Positions 7,501 to 14,449 of a stretch of DNA of 14,449 nt are shown here, in pieces; position 1 is the first letter of the stretch, and the number at the start of each line of letters is the position of its first letter. Where the stretch lies: the NCBI GenBank assembly GCA_002383325.1, contig DFYJ01000089.1, positions 3,974-18,422 of the forward strand, written 5' to 3'. The DNA comes from Candidatus Aminicenantes bacterium UBA4085. Lineage in GTDB: Bacteria; Acidobacteriota; Aminicenantia; Aminicenantales; UBA4085. The position numbers were made by a program, and so were the translations under genes. The notes beneath the pieces are model-generated. The model was given only the letters and a program-made list of their open reading frames with translations, ran no database searches and was not told where the DNA came from.

Positions 7501-10189
7501 GAAGGCCAAAGCCCTTATTACCGTGGAGCGCGAGTCGATCATCGAGGCCCGGGTCGTGGACATCGTCGGCAGCGCCGTCCCGATCGAGATCCCGATCACG
7601 GCCGAGCACGCCCCCAACGTCTTCATCTCGGTCCTGCTCATTCAGGGCCGAACGTCCGGCGCGGCCGTGACCCAGGACGAAGATGTCGGCAAGCCTCAAT
7701 TCAAGATCGGCTACACCGCTCTCAGCGTCGACCCTTCGGGCAAGAAGCTGGCGGTCGAAGTGGCCACCGACAAGCCGGCGTACAAGCCCCGCGACAAGGT
7801 CAGGGTCTCCCTGAAGGTCCGGAACGCGGCCGCCGCCGGCACGCCGGCCGCCCTCACCGTGGCGGTGGTGGACGTGGGCGTCCTCAACCTGATCGGCTAC
7901 CAGACGCCCGATCCGTTCTCCTGGTACTACGGCGAGAAGCCGCTGTCCGTGCAGACCGCGGACTCGCGCATCCACGTCGTCGGCCAGAGGCACTACGGGG
8001 ACAAAGGCGAGAACGCGGGCGGCGGCGGCGACGAGGAGGCCTCCGCGGCAGCCGGACTGTCCGAGGTCGAGCTGCGCGGGGACTTCAAGACCACCGCCTA
8101 CTGGAATCCCTCCCTTGTGACGGCGGCGGACGGCACCGCCTCCTTCGAGTTCAGCCTGCCCGACAACCTGACCACCTTCCGGGTCATGGTCGTGGCCCAG
8201 ACCAAGGACTCCTCCTTCGGCCGCCAGGACGCCTCGTTCAAGGTCAGCAAGCCGATCCTGCTGCTGCCCTCCACGCCACGCTTCGCCCGGGTGGGCGATT
8301 CCTTCCAGGCCGGCGTCGTCATCAACAACTACTCGGGCCGCAAGGGCACCGTGGCCCTCAGCCTGGAGGCCCAGGGCCTGACCCTCAAGGACAAGCCCGA
8401 GCGGTCCTTCGAGCTGGCCGTCAACGAGAGCCGTGAGGTTCTCTTCGCCCTCGAGGCGGAGAAGGAAGGCCGGGCCCGCCTGGCCTTCCGGGCCAAGATG
8501 GGCCCCGACTCCGACGGCCTGGAGACCGGCTTCCCGGTCCAGACGACCCGCGGCACGGAAACGGTGGCCACATTCGGCGAGGCCGCCGGGCCCATGGAGG
8601 AGAAGATCAACCTGCCCGACACCCTCCATCCGGACGCCACCAAGCTGGAGGTCACCGCGGCCGCCTCGGCCCTGACCGGGCTGAAAGGCTGCCTGGACTA
8701 CCTGACTTACTATCCCTATCTCTGCTTGGAACAGAAGGTCTCATCCATCCTGCCCTACCTCGTCGCCCCCAAGCTGATCGAGGACTTCGATCTCAGCCGG
8801 CTCGACGCCAAGGCCGTCGAGAAGATGGTCAAGGGCATCCTCAAGGACATGGATTCCTGCCAGAAGGAGAACGGCGGCTACTCCCTGTGGCCCGACTCGG
8901 TCCGCGAGTCGCCCTACGCCACCGTCTACGCCGTCTTCGCCCAGATCAAGGCCCGCCAGGCCGGCTACGAGGTCAACGAAGATCGCCTGCTCCAGGCCGC
9001 CAACTACCTGCGGCAGCTCCTGTCGGCCAAGCCGCAGGACTCGCCCTATCCGTACAGCAAGGACGCCTGGCTCACCACCCAGGCCTTTGCCCTCTACGAC
9101 TTGGCCCAGCTCAAGAAATACCAGCCCGCCGCCGCCGAGCTCCTCTTCCAGGCCCGCGGTCAGATGTCCCTCTTCGGCCGCGGTCTGCTGGCCAAAGCCA
9201 TGCACGCCGGCGGCGGCCCGGCCGCCTCGCGCGACACGATCCTGCAGGAGATGCTCAATCTCATCAAGGTGGAGGCCCAGCAGGCCCACTTCGAGGAGAG
9301 CCCGGCCTCCGACCTGTCCTGGATCTATTCCTCCAACGCCCGTACGACGGCCCAAATCCTGCAGACCCTGCTGGAGACGGGCCGCCGGCATCCGCTGTCC
9401 GCCTCCATCGCCCGCTGGCTGGTGGCCCAGCGCAAGTCCGGGCGATGGGCGTCGACGCAGGAGAACTTCTTCGTCTTCCAAGCCCTGAACGAATACTACC
9501 GGGCTTATGAGAGCGAGAAGCCGAACTTCCGGGCCGAAATCGCCTTCGCCGGCAAGACCATCCTCAAGGAAACGTTCCAGTCCCTGCAGAAGACGGCTGC
9601 CGTCTCGCAGAGCCTGGCCGACGTCAAGCCCGGGCAGGGCCTGCCGGTCAAGATCGACAAGACCGGCCCCGGCACGCTCCACTACGGACTGCGGCTGACC
9701 TACGCCCCCCAGCGGGCCCTGGAGGCGCGGGACGAGGGCTTCGCCGTCTATAAAACCCTGACGGGTCTGGACGGCAAGCCGCTGGCCGACATCAAGGCCG
9801 GCCAGATCGTCCTCGTCACATTGGAGGTCTTGGCGCCCAAGGAGAGCCTCTTCGTCGTGGTCGACGATCCCCTGCCGGCCGGCTTCGAGGCCGTCAACCC
9901 GACCTTCGAGACCGAGAGCGAGGAGAAGTCCGGCCAGCTGGCGGCCATCGCCGCAGCTGAAGACGGGAGAGTCTGGTGGCGGTGGTGGGGCTTCAACCAC
10001 ATCGAGATGCGGGACGACCGGGTTCTGCTCTTCGCCGATTCCCTGCCGGCCGGCGTCCACAAGCACCGCTACCTGGCCCGGGCCCTGACGCCCGGCACCT
10101 TCTCCCTGCCCGGGAGCAAGGCCGAGCGGATGTATGCCCCGGAGACGTTCGGCCGCAGCGGCGAGCGGACAGTCAAGATCGTGAAGTGA
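4514..10189 (+). CDS. Alpha-2-macroglobulin family lipoprotein with thioester motif (YfhM-like)
   Basis: A 1891-residue periplasmic protease-trap protein of the bacterial alpha-2-macroglobulin family. Such proteins change shape on bait cleavage and cross-link the protease through an internal thioester. Residues 1-24 form a lipoprotein signal ending in LPAC, so Cys24 should be acylated; Lys25 follows, with no Asp retention signal. A Pro/Ala-rich linker follows. Beta-sandwich (MG) domains fill about residues 40-1150, including the MG2 hallmark 'RGIYRAGE' (607-614). A Gly/Glu/Ala-rich segment at about 1157-1187 sits where the bait lies, just before 'FKTTAYW' (1191-1197). Cys1404-Leu-Glu-Gln1407 is the CxEQ thioester in the alpha-helical domain. 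The end carries the 'RDDRVLLF...MYAPETFGRSG' module of bacterial members. It is longer than E. coli YfhM (1653). GAGGAG precedes the ATG; its stop overlaps the pbpC start. Family call is firm; activity is inferred from intact motifs. Confidence 0.95.
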   Translation: MAKKPALVFLSLLVAVSLAVLPACKAKPAGRPAPPSGEAKGELAVIHTSPSGALAGVGEADQIVVIFDHIMAPLEPLPIEDSATLLKIEPSFPGKYRWMGTKALAFTPQEGFPLASEIKVTVPAGLRSQDGYELKKDVAFSFQTQRPYLVDSSPDHQAAQIRLDQPVFLVFSQAIDRAKAESFLSFAGAGPEGRKHEPGFSLQEPAAAKLGKLGLEAKPERILQLVPREKLRPEFEYSVEIKPGLPGREGPLGLEKAAALTFSTFKTFTFEGLETEDPQPPGQQIIFHFSNRVLYKDFVKAVAFEPEIKIPEYYQEWEHGNDDVWLTLPLAPDTAYKVRILPSLKDDFGNTLGKEETAQFKTGPYDRSINMTTGQGVLEAYLDPIYPVSAVNADKFRVMAASLSRDEVIPLLKSDKVFWGNTLHQPRPGFFGLDEVKALQLPRNQRQLVPVPLGGLLEGGHGLVFLQLDTYSEQGWDRYPKAMVQVTDMAVTGKFSPDDNLIWVTGLKDGLPVAEAEVEIRDDKNLVRWRGRTDKDGKAEAPGWKSFGLKAEDEWSKPEQWIFARKGTDVAFLCSEWGTGIEPYRFEINYDWSPEPERLRGYVYSERGIYRAGETVHLKGLLRTRDKGRWTLPAFKTVSCSVTDPFDASVHKAQASLDEFGSFALDLETKADAALGYYSVKVQVPPAAAGGKAEEFNGSFRVEAFRPAEFEVHLRAAKDSFVFGEPFQAEVRGGYLYGGAMANQKAEWTLRLNPTSYDPPGHKGFIFGSDIDLWESDYSENSRLLASGTKTLDLDGKLSVSTPLVPEKETSSVMAALEATVTGASRKSISNRIQTLVHRGEFYIGLKPRSSFLKKGESLAAEVISVLPDGAPAPDKRLTVRLLRREWRSARKAGVGGRYEWVSEKTDTEVAAKPVRTGQGPAAVDFAVDKSGLYVLTAEGQDGRKNRIVTSTYVYVTGSDYVAWERQDDDALELVPDAEQYKPGESARILIKSPYEKAKALITVERESIIEARVVDIVGSAVPIEIPITAEHAPNVFISVLLIQGRTSGAAVTQDEDVGKPQFKIGYTALSVDPSGKKLAVEVATDKPAYKPRDKVRVSLKVRNAAAAGTPAALTVAVVDVGVLNLIGYQTPDPFSWYYGEKPLSVQTADSRIHVVGQRHYGDKGENAGGGGDEEASAAAGLSEVELRGDFKTTAYWNPSLVTAADGTASFEFSLPDNLTTFRVMVVAQTKDSSFGRQDASFKVSKPILLLPSTPRFARVGDSFQAGVVINNYSGRKGTVALSLEAQGLTLKDKPERSFELAVNESREVLFALEAEKEGRARLAFRAKMGPDSDGLETGFPVQTTRGTETVATFGEAAGPMEEKINLPDTLHPDATKLEVTAAASALTGLKGCLDYLTYYPYLCLEQKVSSILPYLVAPKLIEDFDLSRLDAKAVEKMVKGILKDMDSCQKENGGYSLWPDSVRESPYATVYAVFAQIKARQAGYEVNEDRLLQAANYLRQLLSAKPQDSPYPYSKDAWLTTQAFALYDLAQLKKYQPAAAELLFQARGQMSLFGRGLLAKAMHAGGGPAASRDTILQEMLNLIKVEAQQAHFEESPASDLSWIYSSNARTTAQILQTLLETGRRHPLSASIARWLVAQRKSGRWASTQENFFVFQALNEYYRAYESEKPNFRAEIAFAGKTILKETFQSLQKTAAVSQSLADVKPGQGLPVKIDKTGPGTLHYGLRLTYAPQRALEARDEGFAVYKTLTGLDGKPLADIKAGQIVLVTLEVLAPKESLFVVVDDPLPAGFEAVNPTFETESEEKSGQLAAIAAAEDGRVWWRWWGFNHIEMRDDRVLLFADSLPAGVHKHRYLARALTPGTFSLPGSKAERMYAPETFGRSGERTVKIVK
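4595..4617 (+). repeat. Tandem CCGG x4 followed by a run of seven C
   Basis: Four uninterrupted CCGG units (4595-4610) run directly into seven C (4611-4617). They encode the Ala-Gly-Arg-Pro-Ala-Pro-Pro linker just after the lipobox cysteine of the alpha-2-macroglobulin. A change of one repeat unit, or of one C, would shift the reading frame. Whether it varies cannot be seen in one sequence; GC-rich codon use alone may explain it. Confidence 0.7.
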
Positions 10190-12456
10190 GGCGCCGGCGG
10201 CGTTGGATCGCGGCGGCCGGGGCCCTGGCCCTGGTCCTGGCGGCCGCGGGGTCGCTCTACTGGCCGATCTCCAAGCGGCGCCTCGACCCGGGGCCGGTCG
10301 TCTCGCTGCGGATCACCGATCGCAGCGGAGAGCTGCTGAGGGAGATTCTTTCGGACGAGGGCGGGCGCTGCCGCTGGGTCGGCCTGGCCGACATCTCGCC
10401 CTTTCTGCTGCGGGCCACCGTGGCCTCCGAGGACAAGTCGTTCTTCGCTCACCCGGGCGTCGACGTCACGGCCGTCATCCGGGCCTTCTTCCAGAATCTG
10501 CGCAGCCGCCGGGTCGTCTCGGGCGCCTCGACCATCACCCAGCAAGTCGTCCGCAACATCTGGCGCTTCCGCCGGACCCTGCCGGCCAAGGTCCGCGAGG
10601 CCTGGCTGGCGGTCCGCCTCGACCACACCCTGAGCAAAGAAGGCATCCTCCTCCAGTATCTCAATCGCATCTCCTACGGCAACCAGGCCTTCGGCATCGA
10701 GGCCGCTTCGCGGCTCTACTTCGACAAGCCCTGTTCCGGCCTCAGTCTGGCCGAGTCCGCCTTCCTGGCCGCCGTGCCGCGGGCTCCGAGCGTGCTCAAT
10801 CCCTACCGCAACTTCTCCGGGGTCAAGCGCCGCCAGGAGGACATCCTGCGCCGCATGCACGGCCTGGGCTACGTCGACGAAGCGGCTTTGGCGCGGGCTC
10901 TGGCCGAGCCGGTCGGCCTGCGGCCGGCGGCGGAGCGCTTCCGGGCGCCCCACTTCTGCGACTGGATCCTGGCCGGGATCCCGCGGGACGAGCGGCCCGG
11001 GGTGGCCGAGATCCGAACCACCCTGGACGCCGGCCTGCAGGCCAAGGTGGAAGCGCTCATCCGCAACAACCTGGCCCGCCTGGAGGCCAAGGGCGTGACC
11101 CAGGCGGCGGCCATCGTCCTGGACAACGCCAGCGGCGACATCCTGGGCATGGCCGGATCGCGGGACTTCTTCGACGCGGCCCACGACGGCCAGGTCAACG
11201 GCGCCCTGGCCCCCCGCCAGCCGGGCTCGACCCTCAAGCCGATCACCTACGGCCTGGGACTGGAGCGCGGCCTGACGGCGGCCACCATCCTGGAGGACGA
11301 TCCCACCCCCTTCGCCACGCCGGGCGGAGCTTTCACGCCCGACAACTACGACGAGTCCTTCCACGGCGCGATCCGACTGCGGAGCGCCCTGGCCAGCTCC
11401 TACAACGTCCCGGCCGTGGCCGTCCTGGAAGCCCTGGGGCCGGACCTGCTCTACGCCAAGCTGCACGAGATCGGCTTCGCCGGCCTCAGCCAGCCGCCCG
11501 GCTTTTACGGGGTCGGCTTGACCCTGGGCAACGCCGAGGCCACCCTGCTCGAGCTCGTCCGAGCCTACGCCGCGCTGGCCCGGGAAGGCCTCTACAGGGA
11601 CGCGCGGAGCGTCTTGCGCACGGTCGGCCATGACGGCTGGGTCCGGGAGTCCGACTCTCCCACGCCGGCGCGCCGGGTTTTCAGCCGGACCTCGGCCTAT
11701 ATCATCACCAGCATCCTCTCCGACCGGGATGCCCGCATTCCCTCTTTCGGATACCATTCGCCCCTCAACCTGCCCTTCCCGACCGCGGCCAAGACCGGCA
11801 CCTCGAAGGACTACCGCGACAACTGGACGATCGGCTACACACCTGCCCTGACCGTCGGCGTCTGGGCCGGGGACTTCAGCGGCAAGCCCATGCGGAGCGT
11901 CTCGGGCATCACCGGGGCCGGCCCCCTCTTCCGCGACATCCTTCAGCTGGCCGCAGCATCTCATCCGTCCGGGCCGTTCCTCGAACCACCCGGCATCGTC
12001 CGGGCCGAGATCTGCCCGCTCTCCGGACTGCGACCCAGCCCGCGCTGCCGAGGCGTCATCCACGAGATCTTTGCGGCGGGCACGGAGCCGGAGACGACCT
12101 GCGCGCTGTCCCACGAACAGGCCGCGCCCGGCGCCGGAGGGGGGCCGTCCGGCCTGGGCTCCAAGATCCCGGCCCGCGGGCTGACCGTCCTGTCACCCGC
12201 CGACGGCGACGTCTACAAGCTCGATCCCGTCCTGCGGGGGGAATACCAGTCCATCCGGCTGCGGGCCGTGCTGGCCGCCGGCTTCCGGCCGGAGGCCGTC
12301 GAATGGTGGGTCGAGGGGAAGAAGATCGGGGAGGCCGGGCCGCCCTACAGCCTGGCCTGGCGGTTGAAACCCGGTTCTTATACAATACGAGCTCGCGCCC
12401 GCTCAACGACCGGGATGGAGGAAAGTCCTCCCGTCCGGATCACAGTCCTATCCTGA
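10186..12456 (+). CDS. pbpC: Penicillin-binding protein 1C (bifunctional transglycosylase/transpeptidase)
   Basis: A 756-residue class A-type PBP anchored in the inner membrane, acting in the periplasm to polymerise glycan strands and, potentially, cross-link peptides; E. coli PbpC has 770. Residues 1-6 are Val(fMet)-Arg5, followed by one membrane helix (about 7-25). The GT51 domain (about 55-235) shows EDKSFFAHPG with catalytic Glu82, GASTITQQ and 'YLNRISYGNQAFGIEAAS'. The transpeptidase domain has Ser348-Thr-Leu-Lys351, Ser405-Tyr-Asn407 and Lys536-Thr-Gly538, so all catalytic motifs are intact. A cysteine-containing linker (ICPLSGLRPSPRC) and a C-terminal BiPBP_C beta domain (about 660-756) are diagnostic of PBP1C. 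The start is GTG overlapping the upstream TGA as GTGA; the frame is open further upstream, but that region is the other gene's coding sequence and would destroy the anchor topology. Overlap implies translational coupling. A cytosolic ridA follows by 29 bases. Confidence 0.95.
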   Translation: MRRRRRWIAAAGALALVLAAAGSLYWPISKRRLDPGPVVSLRITDRSGELLREILSDEGGRCRWVGLADISPFLLRATVASEDKSFFAHPGVDVTAVIRAFFQNLRSRRVVSGASTITQQVVRNIWRFRRTLPAKVREAWLAVRLDHTLSKEGILLQYLNRISYGNQAFGIEAASRLYFDKPCSGLSLAESAFLAAVPRAPSVLNPYRNFSGVKRRQEDILRRMHGLGYVDEAALARALAEPVGLRPAAERFRAPHFCDWILAGIPRDERPGVAEIRTTLDAGLQAKVEALIRNNLARLEAKGVTQAAAIVLDNASGDILGMAGSRDFFDAAHDGQVNGALAPRQPGSTLKPITYGLGLERGLTAATILEDDPTPFATPGGAFTPDNYDESFHGAIRLRSALASSYNVPAVAVLEALGPDLLYAKLHEIGFAGLSQPPGFYGVGLTLGNAEATLLELVRAYAALAREGLYRDARSVLRTVGHDGWVRESDSPTPARRVFSRTSAYIITSILSDRDARIPSFGYHSPLNLPFPTAAKTGTSKDYRDNWTIGYTPALTVGVWAGDFSGKPMRSVSGITGAGPLFRDILQLAAASHPSGPFLEPPGIVRAEICPLSGLRPSPRCRGVIHEIFAAGTEPETTCALSHEQAAPGAGGGPSGLGSKIPARGLTVLSPADGDVYKLDPVLRGEYQSIRLRAVLAAGFRPEAVEWWVEGKKIGEAGPPYSLAWRLKPGSYTIRARARSTTGMEESPPVRITVLS

Positions 12457-12471
12457 TTCCGCCGGGCCGGG

Positions 12472-12479
12472 AAAGGAGA
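12472..12479 (+). promoter_or_regulatory. Ribosome binding site fixing the second ridA start
   Basis: AAAGGAGA, with six bases before the ATG at 12486, decides the start. The frame is open upstream to at least 12303, but that part overlaps the pbpC end in another frame and has no RidA-like sequence. Confidence 0.85.
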
Positions 12480-12485
12480 CCGTCG

Positions 12486-12866
12486 ATGAAAGAAGCCATT
12501 CATACCGACAAGGCCCCCCAGGCGCTCGGCCCTTATTCCCAGGCCGTCCGGCACGGCCAGATGGTCTTTTGCTCCGGCCAGGTGCCCATCAACCCGGCCA
12601 CCGGAGCGATCGAGGCCGTGGGCATAGAAGATCAGACCCGGCAGGTCCTCGAGAACCTGACCGCGGTGCTGAAAGCGGCCGGCTGCGGCATGGCCGATGC
12701 GGTTAAAACAACGGTCTTCCTGACCGATATGGGCGAGTTCGCGGCCATGAACAAGATCTACGGCGAATATTTCCCGGCCCCCTGCCCGGCCCGCTCGACC
12801 ATCCAGGTCGGCCGGCTGCCTAAGGACGTCAAGGTCGAGATCGAAGTCATCGCCATCCATCCCTGA
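12486..12866 (+). CDS. ridA: RidA, 2-iminobutanoate/2-iminopropanoate deaminase
   Basis: A 126-residue cytosolic protein of canonical RidA size (E. coli RidA is 128). It hydrolyses the unstable enamine/imine products of PLP enzymes such as threonine dehydratase, preventing 2-aminoacrylate damage. The family signatures are complete: GPYSQAV near the N-terminus, VFCSGQVPINPATG, 'VKTTVFLTDM', AMNKIY, Arg103 in 'CPARSTIQV' (the carboxylate-binding arginine) and 'LPKDVKVEIEVIAI' with Glu118 and Glu120. No signal peptide is present, unlike the paralogue at 1336-1800, with which it shares many motif residues. It lies 29 bases after pbpC with its own strong ribosome binding site and is likely read from the same transcript, though its metabolic role is unrelated. 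The last 109 bases are overlapped on the minus strand by the end of a membrane protein gene. No terminator is visible after it. Confidence 0.95.
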   Translation: MKEAIHTDKAPQALGPYSQAVRHGQMVFCSGQVPINPATGAIEAVGIEDQTRQVLENLTAVLKAAGCGMADAVKTTVFLTDMGEFAAMNKIYGEYFPAPCPARSTIQVGRLPKDVKVEIEVIAIHP

Positions 12867-14449
12867 GGGACGTCCGGGATCCTGACTACCTTAAAGAAGC
12901 TGTCCCGATACAGCTCGGCCGCCGGCCAGGGCGTGTCCGCGTAGAGAACGGCGTAGCTGACTCCGAAGAGCGCCCGCAGGCGGACGAGCCGGCCCGGGCT
13001 GATCGCCCGATAGCCGCGATCCATCGAGCGGGCCGCCGCGAATCCGCTCCCGCTCCAAGGTCCGTAAGCCTCCTCCAGGCGCCGTCTCCATTCGATCAGG
13101 GCCGAATCCGTCGTCGGCATGAACTTGAAGTCGGCCAGGAGCGCCCGGCGGGAGACGAGCCGGATTCGGCCAAGAAGCGGCGGCACAACCAGGGAGGAAC
13201 CGCGCGGCAGATGGTCGCGGCAGAAGCGGGCCGCCCCGTCCTCTCTCTGGACGCCTTGATCGAGACTTAAAACCGGCCGCGTCAGGGACAGGAGACGGCC
13301 GGCTATCGGGATTCGCCCGGAAGCCGGGACGAAAAGAACCGCGATCAAGAGGCCCGCGACGGCCGCCGAGGCGAATCTTCGGGCTCCCGCCCGCCGCGGT
13401 CCCATCCATGCCGCGTAAACCAAGAGAAGCCCGGCCAGAGTCAGCCCCTCATGGCGCAGGGCCAAGTCGGCTTCACCGGGGCGGCCCAGCGAAGAGGCCA
13501 TCAGCAGGAGCGCGCCGGCGGCGGCCGTGAGAAAGGCTCCGCGGGCGCGTCCACCCGGCCTCCCGGAGCGAATCAAGCCGCCGACGGCCCCCGCCGCGAG
13601 CAGATAGCCCAGCCATTTGAGCACCGACGTCAGCCGGAAGAGCTGGAGGATCGCCGCCGAGCGTACAGGCAGGACCTGGACGAACAGCCAGCCCGCGAGA
13701 GCCGCGCCCGGGAAGAAGGCCAGAAGAACGGCAATGCGGACGGCCAACGGCCGCTCGGCCGGCCCGCGTCGAATCCAGGTCCGGGCCAGAGCCGCGGCCG
13801 CGGCCAGGAAACCCGCGGCGACGACCCAGTCTCCGGCCCGGAAAGCCGCCGGCCAAAGATGGTGCGGAGCCCGGAAGCGGGCGTAGATATCGATGAAGGA
13901 GGCCGCGTCGAGGATGGGCGGCGGCTGGCTCCTGAACCAGATGCCGTAGGCGAATGCGGCCAGGACGGCCAAGCCGAGGAGGGCGGCGCCCCCCTCCCGA
14001 AGGGCGGTCCTTCGGACCGGCTTTTCGCCTCTCGGCGCGCAGATTGCCGGGAGCCTCTCCAAGACCGTCGCGGCGAGTCCGAGGGCCGAGACTTCCAGGC
14101 CGACCAGGGGATGGATCAGGGCCGCCGGCAGCGCGGCCGCCAGGGCCGCCGCGGGTCGGCCGCTCAAACCCATCCAAAGGGCGGCTAGGGCCAGGGGCGT
14201 GGCCGCGGTGAAGGCGACGGCGTTGGGAAGCCGCAGAAATCCCGCCTCGCCCAGGGCCGGCCCGTTGACGGCCATCACGAAGAGGACGGCGATTGCCGGG
14301 GCCGCGGCGGCTTCCGGGAACAGTCTTCGGGCGGCCAAGGCCGTGACGAGAGCCGTTCCGGCGTTCTGAAGGAGGGTCAGCAGGAGAAAGACGGCCGGCA
14401 GCGGTATGAGCCCTCCCAGGCAGGCGCAGAGGCGGGCGAAGTACTGGCG
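12758..14449 (-). CDS. Polytopic membrane protein, family uncertain, 5' partial
   Basis: The frame is open from the right edge to TAG at 12758-12760, giving 563 residues in the window. The gene begins beyond it: codons from 14449 inward already encode a hydrophobic helix (LPAVFLLLTLLQNAG), and no start with a ribosome binding site is seen. About ten or more helices fill the first two thirds. The rest is a soluble domain with 'ARFCRDHLPRGSSLVVPP', a 'SRRALLADFKFMPTTDS' stretch and 'IEWRRRLEEAYG'. From memory this Asp-Phe-Lys and Glu-Trp-Arg-Arg pattern recalls the DUF6798 type of large membrane proteins; I could not check this. A glycosyltransferase-like (GT-C) fold is an alternative. The final ~36 residues are read antisense to ridA and may not be conserved. 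It is convergent with the ridA unit. Coding is well supported by the membrane pattern; function unknown. Confidence 0.75.
   Translation of the reverse strand, partial: RQYFARLCACLGGLIPLPAVFLLLTLLQNAGTALVTALAARRLFPEAAAAPAIAVLFVMAVNGPALGEAGFLRLPNAVAFTAATPLALAALWMGLSGRPAAALAAALPAALIHPLVGLEVSALGLAATVLERLPAICAPRGEKPVRRTALREGGAALLGLAVLAAFAYGIWFRSQPPPILDAASFIDIYARFRAPHHLWPAAFRAGDWVVAAGFLAAAAALARTWIRRGPAERPLAVRIAVLLAFFPGAALAGWLFVQVLPVRSAAILQLFRLTSVLKWLGYLLAAGAVGGLIRSGRPGGRARGAFLTAAAGALLLMASSLGRPGEADLALRHEGLTLAGLLLVYAAWMGPRRAGARRFASAAVAGLLIAVLFVPASGRIPIAGRLLSLTRPVLSLDQGVQREDGAARFCRDHLPRGSSLVVPPLLGRIRLVSRRALLADFKFMPTTDSALIEWRRRLEEAYGPWSGSGFAAARSMDRGYRAISPGRLVRLRALFGVSYAVLYADTPWPAAELYRDSFFKVVRIPDVPQGWMAMTSISTLTSLGSRPTWMVERAGQGAGKYSP

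Noticed and set aside
4541..8629. A 1362-codon open frame on the minus strand inside the alpha-2-macroglobulin gene
   Set aside because: It is antisense to a strongly supported gene, is very rich in Gly, Leu, Asp, Val and Arg, and shows no recognisable domain. GC-rich third positions remove stop codons from the mirror frame.
9976..10185. Upstream extension of the PBP1C frame
   Set aside because: It lies wholly inside the A2M coding sequence and would put an Arg/Pro-rich tail before the membrane anchor; GTG 10186 gives a normal Arg-rich N-terminus and helix.
10069..12114. A 681-codon minus-strand open frame opposite pbpC
   Set aside because: Same cause: low-complexity Gly/Arg/Asp/Ala composition, no domain, and complete overlap with an intact PBP1C.
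13451..14188. A plus-strand open frame opposite the terminal membrane protein
   Set aside because: Gly/Arg/Gln/Glu-rich composition without a domain; the minus strand gives clear membrane helices over the same bases.

Overview
The window is a compact, GC-rich bacterial segment with short intergenic gaps, clear AGGAGG-type ribosome binding sites and mostly ATG starts. A lipoprotein of the alpha-2-macroglobulin family coupled to a class C bifunctional penicillin-binding protein (PBP1C) implies a Gram-negative envelope. The gene mix and base composition would fit a GC-rich Acidobacteriota or Aminicenantes-type genome, but that placement is a guess from style. I see no marker gene, tRNA, rRNA, CRISPR array, insertion sequence, integrase or attachment site.

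Layout, left to right. (1) 1-833, plus: the 3' part of a radical SAM enzyme with a C-terminal cysteine cluster; its N-terminus lies outside the window. (2) 847-1800, plus: a near-consensus sigma-70-type promoter drives a small SCP2-type lipid-binding protein, followed by a RidA-family protein that carries a signal peptide and starts at TTG. (3) 1973-2830, minus: a ten-helix EamA/DMT-type transporter, convergent with the RidA gene and divergent from the next one. (4) 2938-4395, plus: PepD, an M20-family aminoacyl-histidine dipeptidase with all expected metal ligands, closed by a strong intrinsic terminator at 4417-4457. (5) 4514-12866, plus: an 8.3-kb envelope unit made of a 1891-residue lipoprotein with an intact CLEQ thioester motif, PBP1C starting inside its stop codon (GTGA), and, 29 bp on, a second, cytoplasmic RidA. 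(6) 12758-14449, minus: a polytopic membrane protein that runs off the right edge and whose 3' end overlaps the second ridA antisense by 109 bp.

How the genes fit together. The lipoprotein and PBP1C form the best-supported functional pair. Bacterial alpha-2-macroglobulins are thought to trap proteases that breach the outer membrane, while PBP1C polymerises and may repair peptidoglycan; the overlap implies co-translation. The two RidA paralogues, one predicted exported and one cytosolic, are an unusual pairing. PepD, SCP2 and the transporter look like ordinary housekeeping genes. I found no clearly new multi-gene system. The points most worth a second look are the exported RidA, the position and composition of the putative bait region, a repeat tract just after the lipobox, and the long convergent overlap at the right end.
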